Assembly: GCA_023436925.1 (NCBI GenBank)
Contig: JAEZHJ010000088.1
Location: forward strand, 1-10,608
Origin: Actinomycetes bacterium
GTDB taxonomy: Bacteria > Actinomycetota > Actinomycetes > Propionibacteriales > Propionibacteriaceae
Length of the DNA: 10,608 bases
Direction of reading: 5' to 3'
Shown: piece after piece, positions 1 through 8,553 of the stretch
Position numbering within the stretch: the first letter of the stretch is position 1
How the letters are laid out: every line of letters starts with the position of its first letter
Notes under the pieces: model-generated
Databases searched by the model: none
What the model was told of the DNA's origin: nothing
Seen by the model: only the letters and a program-made list of their open reading frames with translations
Position numbers and translations under genes: made by a program

Positions 1-17
1 CGGTGCGAGGAGGAAGC

Positions 18-863
18 GTGCGAAAGTCAGGACTCCCCCTCTTCCTCACCCTCGCCTTCGCCCTGCCCTGGCTCGTCTGGTTCACCGGCATCGCCGAAGC
101 CGCCGGGTTGATCAGCTGGCATATCCCCGACTCGCTCGCGTTCTGGCTCGGCCTCACCATCGCCACCTACTCCGCCGCCGCGCTGACCGGTGGCTGGCCT
201 GCCGTCCGGGACCTGCTCGTGCGCCTGGTACGCGTCCGCGTCCAGGCTCGGTGGTATCTCGTCGCCGCCCTGTTCACCCCGGCGATCGCGGTGGCGGCGC
301 TCGGAGTCGGCCGGCTGAGCGGCGCTTTGGCGCACCTTGAGCCGATGGGGCCCGGAGCCCTGGCCGCGTTGCTGGCCCTCAACCTGTGGCTGTTCCTGCT
401 GACCGAGGAGACCGCCTGGCGGGGCTTCCTGCTGCCCCGCCTCCAGGCCCGGATGGCGCCGCTGTGGGCCGCCCTGCTGGTGGGCCTGATCTGGGGCGTC
501 TGGCACATCCCCCTCTTTCTCAAGCCGGATTCCTTCCAGGCCTCGATCCCTTTCGCGGGCTTCATGGTCTCGATCCTGGCGACCTCCGTCCTGACCTCCT
601 GGATCTTCAACCACGCACGAGGCAGCGTCGTCCTGGTGGCGCTGTTCCACGCGATGACCGATGTCACCATCGCTGTCCTGGGCGTCATGTCCTCCGGACC
701 GGTGCTGTTCTGGGTCTTCGTCGCCCTGCAATGCTTGGCCGCTGCCGCCGTCGCGCCGTCACTACGGACGAGCCTGGTGGGGTCCCGCGAACTGGTGTGG
801 CCCCCGGACGCGTCCACCCAGGCGAGCCCGGGCTCTGACCGTCAGGAGGCCGTGCCCGGGTGA
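18..863 (+). CDS. CPBP-family intramembrane glutamic endopeptidase (CAAX protease-like)
   Basis: Predicted multi-pass membrane protease of the CPBP/ABI family (Rce1 relatives). Bacterial members are mostly of unknown substrate. Counting from the GTG at 18, the protein has 281 residues with about seven or eight hydrophobic segments. The family motif EExxxR is present as EETAWR (E130, E131, R135), followed by a histidine in WGVWHIP (H163) and a second one in FHAMTD (H211, D215). These are the expected active-site elements, so it should be catalytically competent. I chose the GTG at 18 because AGGAGG (8-13) sits 4 nt before it. An in-frame GTG at 3 would add five residues, and an upstream start outside the window cannot be excluded. 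Its ending has no clear terminator. No neighbour suggests a substrate or a link to bacteriocin immunity. Confidence 0.85.
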   Translation: MRKSGLPLFLTLAFALPWLVWFTGIAEAAGLISWHIPDSLAFWLGLTIATYSAAALTGGWPAVRDLLVRLVRVRVQARWYLVAALFTPAIAVAALGVGRLSGALAHLEPMGPGALAALLALNLWLFLLTEETAWRGFLLPRLQARMAPLWAALLVGLIWGVWHIPLFLKPDSFQASIPFAGFMVSILATSVLTSWIFNHARGSVVLVALFHAMTDVTIAVLGVMSSGPVLFWVFVALQCLAAAAVAPSLRTSLVGSRELVWPPDASTQASPGSDRQEAVPG

Positions 864-938
864 GGCTGCCCAGGCGGCCCCAGCCGTCACCGGCCAGGGC
901 CGGCGGTGCCGGTCCTCCATCACTGCCCCTTTGTCCAC

Positions 939-975
939 AAGGGCCAATGCAGAAGACAGCACTACAGTGGCCCTT
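939..975. promoter_or_regulatory. Candidate promoter region with inverted repeat upstream of the 90-aa gene
   Basis: The 170-bp gap between the CPBP gene and the next gene contains an 8-bp perfect inverted repeat, AAGGGCCA (939-946) and TGGCCCTT (968-975). A TANNNT-type hexamer TACAGT (963-968) abuts the right arm and could be a -10 box with a start near 975, about 60 nt before the ATG at 1034. I see no good -35. There is no T-run after the repeat, so a Rho-independent terminator for the upstream gene is less likely than an operator. This is a weak prediction. Confidence 0.25.
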
Positions 976-1033
976 TCGGCACGTCGGACGCCGCGGCACC
1001 CCCTGCGGCAACCGGCGGGAAACGAGGTGGCGC

Positions 1034-1306
1034 ATGAGCCAGGTCGAGATCCTCGAAAGCCAGGACGGGGAGTACCGCGTCCGGGTGCGGTCCTACGACG
1101 GCGCCACGGAGGTGACCCTGACGCTGGCCGACGCCGACGCCGCCAGCGCCGGCCGGCTGACCGACGACGATGCCACCGCCACGGCGACCCTGGGCTACCT
1201 GCTGCAGCACCAGGACGCCGCCGACCTGCCCGCTGTGATCGACCTCGGTGATGTGCTCGCCGCCTACCCCGATGCGGTGGACGAGATCACCGCGCTCCGT
1301 GGCTGA
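1034..1306 (+). CDS. Hypothetical 90-residue acidic protein
   Basis: I do not recognise the family. The 90-residue product starts MSQVEILESQDGEYRVRVRS and is acidic, with few basic residues. A likely beta-hairpin near the N-terminus (YRVRVRSYDG, then EVTLTLAD) is followed by alternating helical stretches rich in Ala, Asp and Leu. It has no cysteine, signal peptide or membrane segment. The ATG at 1034 is preceded by GAGGTGG (1024-1030). Longer in-frame starts at 860 and 947 exist but would add an Arg/Pro-rich stretch of non-coding character. Its last 8 nt overlap the likely GTG start of the DUF488 gene, which suggests that the two are co-transcribed and translationally coupled. Confidence 0.6.
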   Translation: MSQVEILESQDGEYRVRVRSYDGATEVTLTLADADAASAGRLTDDDATATATLGYLLQHQDAADLPAVIDLGDVLAAYPDAVDEITALRG

Positions 1307-1889
1307 GCCGGCCGGGCGTCCCCCCGGCGAACTGTGGACGATCGGACACTGGACCTGCCCGCCCGGCGTCGTGCTGGCGACCCTCGCCCCGGTCGGCATC
1401 GACCTGCTGGTGGACGTCCGCCGCGTCCCCGGCTCCCGCACCAGTCCGCAGTTCAACTCCGACGAACTGCCGCAGTGGCTGGCCACCGACGGCGTCGACT
1501 ACCTGCAACTGCCCGAACTGGGCGGACGCCGGCCGCGGGATCTCGGCGTCGACTCCTCGCGCAACGCCGGCTGGCGCAACCCGAGCTTCCGCAACTACGC
1601 CGACTACACCCTCAGTCCCGACTACCGCGCCGGGATCGATCGGCTGGCCCTGCTGGCCGGGGAGCACCGGGTCGCGATCATGTGCGGTGAACCGATGCCG
1701 TGGCGCTGCCACCGGCTGCTGATCGCGAACACGCTGGCCGCGCTCGGCTGGGCGATCACCCACCTGATGGCCGGCGGGACACCGCAACCGCACCGGCTCG
1801 GCCAGTGGGGCGCCACGCCGGTGGTCGGCTCCGATGGCTCGGTCAGCTACCCGGCCTCGGCTGATTCGGTCGCCGAACCGGCGGGCTGA
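1299..1889 (+). CDS. DUF488 family protein
   Basis: Member of the DUF488 family (Pfam PF04343), whose biochemical function is not established. With the GTG at 1299 it has 196 residues. The family signatures are clear: an N-terminal WTIGHW segment, VDVRRVPGSRTSPQFN soon after, and the diagnostic MCGEPMPWRCHR near the C-terminus (C129, E131, C137, H138, R139). The paired Cys and the CHR motif suggest a metal- or thiol-based site, but that is inference. The start is chosen because it directly precedes conserved sequence and overlaps the previous gene's stop. No strong ribosome binding site is visible, which is compatible with translational coupling. In-frame ATGs at 1248 and 1272 lie deep inside the previous gene. 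A hairpin follows the stop codon immediately. Confidence 0.8.
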   Translation: MAEPAGRPPGELWTIGHWTCPPGVVLATLAPVGIDLLVDVRRVPGSRTSPQFNSDELPQWLATDGVDYLQLPELGGRRPRDLGVDSSRNAGWRNPSFRNYADYTLSPDYRAGIDRLALLAGEHRVAIMCGEPMPWRCHRLLIANTLAALGWAITHLMAGGTPQPHRLGQWGATPVVGSDGSVSYPASADSVAEPAG

Positions 1890-1891
1890 TT

Positions 1892-1913
1892 CCCGAGCGC
1901 CGCAGGCGTCGGG
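1892..1913 (+). terminator. Hairpin after the DUF488 gene, probable terminator
   Basis: Three bases after the DUF488 stop codon, CCCGA-G-CGCC (1892-1901) pairs with GGCG-TCGGG (1905-1913). This gives nine base pairs with one bulged G and a GCA loop. No U-tract follows, which is common for actinobacterial terminators. Its position separates the 90-aa/DUF488 pair from pepA. Confidence 0.5.
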
Positions 1914-2025
1914 GCGAACGATTACCCGAACTGGCCGCGAGGCGAGAGACTTGGCTCACCTGACCGCCGCCGTGGCGACCAGGCGGCCACCGCTGACCGC
2001 GCCCGGCCGCACCGGAAGGAGTCAC

Positions 2026-3543
2026 ATGCCCCACGCCCCGAACAAGCTGATCGCCGATGGCTTCACTCCGGTCCCTGCCCTGCGCACCCCGTGCGAGGTA
2101 TCGGCCGTGGACCGGTTCGCCTCCGACCTGGACGCCGTCGCCCTGCTGGTCGCCAGCGGCACCGACCTGACCGCCGAGACCGGGCTGGGAGCGGAGGCCC
2201 TGGCCGCGGCCGGCTTCGACGCCGAACCCGGCAGCAGCCTCGTCATCGCCCAGGACGGCCACCCGCTCGTGCTGGTCGGGCTGGGCAAGCTTGACGAGCT
2301 CACCGCCGACAAGCTGCGTGACGCCGCCGCTGCCGCCGCTCGCGCCACCGCGAAGAAGGGCGGCCGGATCGGCATCGAGGCTCCCGCGGTCGACCTGCCC
2401 GCCGACCTGGTCGGCCAGGTGCTCACCGAGGGCGCCCTGCTGGCCCGCTACCGTTTCTCCGTACTCAAGGCCGAGCCCAAGCAGGTACCGCTGGAACTGC
2501 TGGAGCTGAAGGTCGCCGGTGCCGAGGCCGGCGAACTCCGACGAGGTGCCGACCGTGCCCAGGTCACCGTCCGGGCGACCGTGGTCGCCCGCGACCTTGC
2601 CAACACCCCTCCGGGACACCTCACCGCCACCGGGATGGCCGAGGTCGCCGCCGAGCTGGGGGCCGAGTTCGGGTTCGACGTCGAGTCCTTCGGCAAGGAC
2701 GAGCTGATCGCGATGGGCTGCGGCGGGATCCTCGGGGTGAACGCCGGCAGCGCGGAGGAGCCGCGCCTGATCGTCCTGACCTACTCCCCCGCCGGCGACG
2801 TCACCGGCCACCTCGGGATGGTCGGCAAGGGCATCATGTACGACTCGGGCGGCATCAGCCTCAAGCCGTCCGACCCGATGCACCTGCTGATGAAGATGGA
2901 CATGGGTGGGGCGGCGGCCGTGCTCGGCGCCTTCACCGCGCTGCGCGACCTCGGCGTGACCGCCGCCGTCTCGGGCTGGCTGGTCTGCACCGACAACATG
3001 CCGTCCGGCTCGGCCTACAAGCTGGGCGACGTCCTCACCTGCCGCAACGGCAAGACCGTCGAGATCAAGAACACCGACGCCGAGGGCCGGATCGCGATGA
3101 TGGACGGCCTGGCGCTGGCGGTCGAGGCCGGGGTGGACGCGATCCTCGACATCGCCACCCTGACCGGCGCCGCGATGTCGGCGCTGGGCAAGGCTCGCGC
3201 CGCCGTGCTCGGCAACAACCAGGCCGTCATCGACCAGGTGATCGCAGCCGCGACCGCCACCGACGAGCCGGTCTGGCAGCTGCCGCTGGAGCGCAAGTAC
3301 CGCAAGCAGCTCGACTCCGACGTGGCCGACCTGTCCAATCTGGGCGGGCCGCACGCCGGCGCGATCACCGCGGCTCTCTTCCTCGACGAGATGGTGGCCG
3401 GGGTGCCGTGGGCCCACATCGACATCGCCGGGACGATGGCGTCCGATTCCGACGAGTCCTGGCGCTCGGCGGGAGCCACCGGCTTCGGGGCCCGGCTGCT
3501 GGCGCAGGCGGCGGCGGACTTCCAGCCGGTCGCGTCCGCCTGA
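2026..3543 (+). CDS. pepA: Leucyl aminopeptidase, M17 family
   Basis: Cytosolic metallo-aminopeptidase that removes N-terminal residues from peptides with two metal ions in a hexameric enzyme. The product has 505 residues, the usual length for the family. The N-terminal domain (about 1-170) is less conserved. The C-terminal catalytic domain carries all expected residues: K268 and D273 in GKGIMYDSGG, K290 and D292 in MKMDMGG, and the family signature NTDAEGR at 349-355 (D351, E353, R355). ANTPPGHLTAT is the usual segment at the start of the catalytic domain. The ATG at 2026 has AAGGAG at 2016-2021; the frame is open further upstream, but the translation there is Arg-rich and unlike the family. 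The 136-bp upstream gap holds the DUF488 terminator hairpin and a 6-bp stem (1966-1971 with 1982-1987), but no convincing promoter hexamers. It converges on the next gene with 15 nt between stops. Confidence 0.95.
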   Translation: MPHAPNKLIADGFTPVPALRTPCEVSAVDRFASDLDAVALLVASGTDLTAETGLGAEALAAAGFDAEPGSSLVIAQDGHPLVLVGLGKLDELTADKLRDAAAAAARATAKKGGRIGIEAPAVDLPADLVGQVLTEGALLARYRFSVLKAEPKQVPLELLELKVAGAEAGELRRGADRAQVTVRATVVARDLANTPPGHLTATGMAEVAAELGAEFGFDVESFGKDELIAMGCGGILGVNAGSAEEPRLIVLTYSPAGDVTGHLGMVGKGIMYDSGGISLKPSDPMHLLMKMDMGGAAAVLGAFTALRDLGVTAAVSGWLVCTDNMPSGSAYKLGDVLTCRNGKTVEIKNTDAEGRIAMMDGLALAVEAGVDAILDIATLTGAAMSALGKARAAVLGNNQAVIDQVIAAATATDEPVWQLPLERKYRKQLDSDVADLSNLGGPHAGAITAALFLDEMVAGVPWAHIDIAGTMASDSDESWRSAGATGFGARLLAQAAADFQPVASA

Positions 3544-3558
3544 GCCGGTCGGCGGCGG

Positions 3559-4356
3559 TCAGCCTGCGAGCAGCGACTGGCCGCCGTCGATCCACACCTC
3601 GGTGCCGGTGATGTGGGAGGCCGCGTCCGAGGCGAGGAAGGCGACCAGGTCGGCGACCTGCTCCGAGCTGCCGGGGTTCGCCCCGGTGAGCGGGATCTGG
3701 CCCTCGGGGTACTCCGCGGGCGGGCCGATCTGCTCGCCGCGCCGCTCGGTGTTCTGCTCGATCTCGGTGTCGATGCTGCCCGGGCAGATCACGTTCACCC
3801 GGATCTTCTCCGGACCCAGCTCGACGGCGAGCATCTTGGCGAAGGCGACCTGGCCGGCCTTCGAGGTGGCATAGGCCGACGCGCCCGCGTTGCTGAACAT
3901 CCGGGTGCCGTTGACCGACGAGGTGACCACCACCGCGCCTCCGCCGGCGGCCCGCAACAGCGGCAGCGAGTGCTTGACGGTGAGGAAGGTGCCGGTCAGG
4001 TTGACCGACAGGGTGTGGTTCCAGTCCTCCACCGACAACTCCTCCAGGGGTGCCCAGACCCCGTTGATGCCGGCATTGGCCACCACGACATCGAGCCGGT
4101 CCCAGTGCCGCCGGACCTGCTCGAACAGCGAGGCCACCGAGTCGGGCTCGGCCAGTTCGGCCTCGAAGGCGACCGCCTCACCGCCGCGGGCGCTGATCGC
4201 GTCCACCGTCTCGCGGGCGTTGTCGAGGTCGTGGCCGACGACCGCGACCACCGCACCCTGGGCGGCGAGCAGCTCGGCGCTGGCCCGTCCGATCCCGGAG
4301 CCGGCACCGGTCACCAGCGCGATCCGGCCGTCGAAGGGTTGGTCATCGCGGGTCAT
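3559..4356 (-). CDS. Short-chain dehydrogenase/reductase (SDR), NAD(P)-dependent
   Basis: Classical SDR oxidoreductase of 265 residues with a Rossmann fold. The cofactor-binding glycine motif TGAGSGIG is at 16-23, NAG at 94-96, the structural Asn at 119, and the catalytic set is S147, Y162 and K166 (YATSK). The C-terminal part contains PGSIDTEIE and GTEVWIDGGQS, the usual substrate-loop and closing segments. The loop ending in EGQIPLTGANPGSSEQVADL resembles a subgroup annotated as glucose or polyol dehydrogenases, but the substrate cannot be assigned. The ATG at 4356 has GGGAGGAG 5 nt upstream (4369 to 4362). It lies 59 nt downstream of ligD on the same strand. The hairpin between them suggests the pair is only partly co-expressed or is transcribed separately. 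The frame continues open upstream through ligD, but only as a shadow. Confidence 0.92.
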   Translation of the reverse strand: MTRDDQPFDGRIALVTGAGSGIGRASAELLAAQGAVVAVVGHDLDNARETVDAISARGGEAVAFEAELAEPDSVASLFEQVRRHWDRLDVVVANAGINGVWAPLEELSVEDWNHTLSVNLTGTFLTVKHSLPLLRAAGGGAVVVTSSVNGTRMFSNAGASAYATSKAGQVAFAKMLAVELGPEKIRVNVICPGSIDTEIEQNTERRGEQIGPPAEYPEGQIPLTGANPGSSEQVADLVAFLASDAASHITGTEVWIDGGQSLLAG

Positions 4357-4371
4357 GGGGGCTCCTCCCGT

Positions 4372-4416
4372 GCGGTTCGCGGGGCCGATTACCCGGCCGG
4401 GCGGACGGCGAACCGC
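4372..4416 (-). terminator. Inverted repeat between ligD and the SDR gene
   Basis: GCGGTTCGC (4372-4380) and GCGAACCGC (4408-4416) form a perfect 9-bp inverted repeat, and the outer arm begins inside the ligD stop codon. The 27-nt interior contains the 10-bp palindrome CCCGGCCGGG (4392-4401), so a branched or long hairpin could form in the ligD mRNA. No T-run follows. It could terminate or attenuate ligD transcription before the SDR gene, or insulate the SDR ribosome binding site at 4362-4369. Function is inferred from position only. Confidence 0.4.
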
Positions 4417-6848
4417 TAGCCGGGTGGCTCCTCCCAGCGCACATCGGCTGGCGTCAGGTCGGGCCGCCAGCCCTTCCACACCGGGTGGCGGAGCCGGCGG
4501 GCATTGGTGGTCCCGGTGAAGAACACCTCGCCGACCAGGGCCGGCTCGACCCAGTGGGCGTCCCGGGCATCCTCCCGGGGTACGTCGAGCATGGCGGTGT
4601 CTCGCCGGGCCAGCGGGTCGAGCAGCCGGGCCGCCTCGGCCAGCCCGCTGTCGCTGAAGCCAGACCCTGCCCGTCCGACGTAGCGCAGGCCGTCCGGCTC
4701 GGGGATCGCGAGCAGGAGCGAACCGACCCCGCCGGCACGATTGCCCTTGCCGGGACGCCAGCCGCCGACCACCACCGACTGGGCGCGGCGGTGCTTGAGC
4801 TTCAACCAGGTGGCGGCGCGCTGGCCGGGCAGGTAGACCGAACCGGGCCGCTTGGCGACCACACCCTCCAGTTCCAGCGCCCGGCTGGTCTCCAGCGCGG
4901 CCGCCAGGTCGCCCTCGAAGGCGGGCGGCACCTGCACCCGGGAACCGGGGCGCGAGCCGACCAGCTCCTCCAGCAGCCGGCGGCGCTCGTGGTAGGGCTC
5001 CCGCAGCAGCGACCGGCCGTCCAGCCGCAGGAGGTCGAAGAGCATCAGCTGGACGGGATAGCGCTGCATCGCGGTGGCGACGTCGCCGGGCCGGGTGAGG
5101 TTGATCCGCGGCTGCAGCAACTCGAACCGCGGCACGCCGTCGGCGTCGGGGGCGATCACCTCGCCGTCCAGCACCGCCTGGCGGCAGTCGATGGCGGCCA
5201 GGTCGTCGAGGAGTTCGGGGTAGGTGGCAGTGTCGTCGCGGCCGTGGCGGCTGAGCAGCAGCACCCGGTGCTGGTCGAGGTAGACCACCGCGCGGACCCC
5301 GTCCCACTTCATCTCGAAGGCCCAGTCGTCGCCGCGCACCTCGCCGGGGGTGGCCAGTCCGGCCAGCATCGGACGGATCGGCTCGCCGAAGCCTGCCGTA
5401 ACCGGGGACGCGTCCGGGGTCGAATCGGCGTCGGACGCCGCCGGGGACGGGTCGGGGGCCGCCTCGGCGGGCAGCGCCATCCGGTGGATCAGCCAGTTCT
5501 TGGCGTCGCCGCCGCGTCCTCCGGTGTGGATCAGCGCGAACTTCGCCGGCCCACCGCCCAGGCCCCCGTCCGGCCTGCCCTGCAGGGTGGCGATCACCTC
5601 CTTGCCGTCGCGCCACTTCTCCAGTTGGTAGGTGCCGGCGTCCCAGATCGTCACCGTGCCGCCGCCGTACTCCCCGGCCGGGATGGTGCCCTCGAAGGAG
5701 CCGTAGTCCAGCGGGTGGTCCTCGGTCTGGACGGCGAGGTGGTTCACCTTGGGGTCGGTCGGCGGACCCTTCGGCACCGCCCAGCTGACCAGGACGCCGT
5801 CCCGCTCGAGCCGGAAGTCGTAGTGCAGCCGTCGGGCGTGGTGCTCCTGGATGACGAAGGACGGCTCGTCGCCGTCGCGCGGGCGGGGCGCCCCCGCCGG
5901 GACGGGTTCGGGAGTCCGCGACGGGTCCCGCATGCTGCGGTAGGTGGCCAGCCGATCGGTCCGGGCTGGGCCGGTCAGGGCGGCCATCGGGTCGCCGGCC
6001 GCGATCCGGTCCAGCACCTCGTGGTACTCCAGCTGCGCGAGGTCGGGGTCGTCGAGCTCCTCCCAGCGGCGCGGGGCGGCGACCCACGGCCGATCCCGGC
6101 CGCGCAGCGAGTACGGCGAGATGGTGGTCTTGGAGCCGTTGTTCTGGCTCCAGTCGAGGAACACCTTGCCGGGCCGGGCCGAGCGGGTCATGTCGGCGGT
6201 CACCCGGTCGGGGTGGGCCCGTTGGAGTTCTTCGGCCAGGCTGCGGGCGAGGTCGCTGGCGTCCTGGCTGGAGCGGGTGCCGTCCAGCGCGGCGTAGAGG
6301 TGGATGCCCTTGCTGCCGGAGGTGACCGGGATCGGGTCCAGCCCCACGCCGGCGGCCGCCTCGCGGACCCAGCGGGCCACTTCGGCGCACTCGGCCAGCG
6401 TGACGCCGGGGCCGGGGTCGAGGTCGAGCACCAGCCGGTCCGGCGGCTGGGGGTGTCCGTCCTGGTCGAACCGCCACTGCGGCACGTGCAGTTCCAGGGC
6501 CGCCGTCTGCCCCAGCCAGGCCAGGGTGGCCACGTCGTCGACCACCGGGTACTCGTTCGTGCGGTGCTCGTGCTCGATCGGGTAGCGCCGCACCCAGTCG
6601 GGGGTCCCCTTGGGCAGGTTCTTGGCGAAGAAGACCCGGCCCTCCCCTTCGGGGCCGACCCCGTCCGGCCAACGCTTGCGGGTCACCGGGCGTTGGGCCA
6701 CCAGCGGCAGCAGCACCTCCGCGACCTCGACGTAGTAGGCGATCACCTCGCCCTTGGTGGTCCCGGTGGCGGGGTACAGCACCTTGTCGAGGTTGGTGAG
6801 CTTGAGGTGGCGTCCGCCGACCACCACCGTCTCACCTGTCGCTGCCAT
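4416..6848 (-). CDS. ligD: ATP-dependent DNA ligase LigD (polymerase-phosphoesterase-ligase)
   Basis: Multifunctional enzyme of bacterial non-homologous end joining. It normally works with Ku to process and seal double-strand breaks. The 810 residues show three domains in the mycobacterial order. The polymerase/primase domain (about 10-290) has the catalytic pair D142/D144 in LDLDPG. The 3'-phosphoesterase domain (about 325-455) has H336, H342, D344 and H378. The ligase domain (about 487-800) has nucleotidyl lysine K514 in KWDG, motif IV ending at K666 in EGVVAK, and motif V lysines K683 and K685 in WLKLK. A Pro/Ala/Asp-rich linker (about 460-486) joins the last two domains. The ATG at 6848 is preceded by AAGGA with 7-nt spacing. 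The frame stays open upstream through the 21-bp repeats, but that part is not expected in the family. Divergent from ligB. No Ku gene lies in the window. Confidence 0.95.
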   Translation of the reverse strand: MAATGETVVVGGRHLKLTNLDKVLYPATGTTKGEVIAYYVEVAEVLLPLVAQRPVTRKRWPDGVGPEGEGRVFFAKNLPKGTPDWVRRYPIEHEHRTNEYPVVDDVATLAWLGQTAALELHVPQWRFDQDGHPQPPDRLVLDLDPGPGVTLAECAEVARWVREAAAGVGLDPIPVTSGSKGIHLYAALDGTRSSQDASDLARSLAEELQRAHPDRVTADMTRSARPGKVFLDWSQNNGSKTTISPYSLRGRDRPWVAAPRRWEELDDPDLAQLEYHEVLDRIAAGDPMAALTGPARTDRLATYRSMRDPSRTPEPVPAGAPRPRDGDEPSFVIQEHHARRLHYDFRLERDGVLVSWAVPKGPPTDPKVNHLAVQTEDHPLDYGSFEGTIPAGEYGGGTVTIWDAGTYQLEKWRDGKEVIATLQGRPDGGLGGGPAKFALIHTGGRGGDAKNWLIHRMALPAEAAPDPSPAASDADSTPDASPVTAGFGEPIRPMLAGLATPGEVRGDDWAFEMKWDGVRAVVYLDQHRVLLLSRHGRDDTATYPELLDDLAAIDCRQAVLDGEVIAPDADGVPRFELLQPRINLTRPGDVATAMQRYPVQLMLFDLLRLDGRSLLREPYHERRRLLEELVGSRPGSRVQVPPAFEGDLAAALETSRALELEGVVAKRPGSVYLPGQRAATWLKLKHRRAQSVVVGGWRPGKGNRAGGVGSLLLAIPEPDGLRYVGRAGSGFSDSGLAEAARLLDPLARRDTAMLDVPREDARDAHWVEPALVGEVFFTGTTNARRLRHPVWKGWRPDLTPADVRWEEPPG

Positions 6849-6885
6849 CTCCCCATCCTTGACGTCCGCCGTCCTCACCGGCAAT

Positions 6886-6992
6886 ACCCGGCACACGGGG
6901 ACGGTTCTCCCGCACACGGGGACGGTTCTCCCGCACACGGGGACGGTTCTCCCGCACACGGGGACGGTCCCCTGTGCCGGGTGTCGGGTGTC
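6886..6992. repeat. Tandem 21-bp repeat array with palindromic end (REP-like) between ligD and ligB
   Basis: Three identical 21-bp units (6891-6911, 6912-6932, 6933-6953) begin GCACACGGGG and end GGTTCTCCC. A fourth unit (from 6954) matches for 15 bases and then changes. In it GGGGAC-G-GTCCCC (6960-6972) is a perfect 6-bp palindrome around one base, extended by GCACA (6954-6958) and TGTGC (6973-6977) with a bulged C. The array is also framed by near-identical inverted ends: ACCCGGCACACGGGG (6886-6900) and the complement of CCCCTGTGCCGGGT (6969-6982). Two tandem GGGTGTC heptamers follow (6979-6992). The core GGGGACGGTTC resembles REP sequences that in other bacteria are linked to REP-associated tyrosine transposases; that similarity is from memory. 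Units of 21 bp repeat on the same face of the helix, so a regulatory effect on the divergent ligases is possible. Confidence 0.8.
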
Positions 6993-7016
6993 GGCGGTAG
7001 CGGGTAGGAAGGAGCC

Positions 7017-8543
<1,527 letters not shown>

Positions 8544-8553
8544 GCCCGGCCGG

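Noticed and set aside
860..1033. Longer versions of the 90-aa protein starting at 860 or 947.
   Set aside because: The added sequence is Arg/Pro-rich with no ribosome binding site at those starts, while the ATG at 1034 has GAGGTGG just upstream.
1299..1889. VAEPAG occurs at both the start and the end of the DUF488 protein, hinting at a duplication.
   Set aside because: The codons differ and the similarity stops after six residues, so chance in Ala/Pro/Gly-rich sequence is sufficient.
1834..2025. A 64-residue N-terminal extension of the aminopeptidase.
   Set aside because: It overlaps the DUF488 gene and its terminator hairpin, is Arg/Thr-rich, and the ATG at 2026 has AAGGAG and gives the normal family length.
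4357..6672. The SDR reading frame continues open for over 2 kb upstream, suggesting a fusion with a large N-terminal domain.
   Set aside because: That stretch is a shifted-frame shadow of ligD, Arg/Pro/Gly-rich and without motifs. The SDR has its own ATG with a strong ribosome binding site at 4362-4369.
6849..6959. An N-terminal extension of LigD made of VCGRTVP heptads encoded by the repeat array.
   Set aside because: The ATG at 6848 has a well-placed AAGGA and starts where LigD family proteins usually start. The heptads simply reflect a 21-bp repeat being a multiple of three.
6891..6977. CRISPR array.
   Set aside because: The 21-bp units are directly adjacent with no spacers, and no cas genes are present.
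4485..7007. A very long open frame on the plus strand opposite ligD (about 840 codons), and a similar one opposite pepA (1843-3417).
   Set aside because: In very GC-rich DNA the antisense frames of real genes lack stops. The translations are low-complexity Gly/Arg/Val/His-rich with no family motifs, whereas ligD and pepA have complete catalytic motifs.
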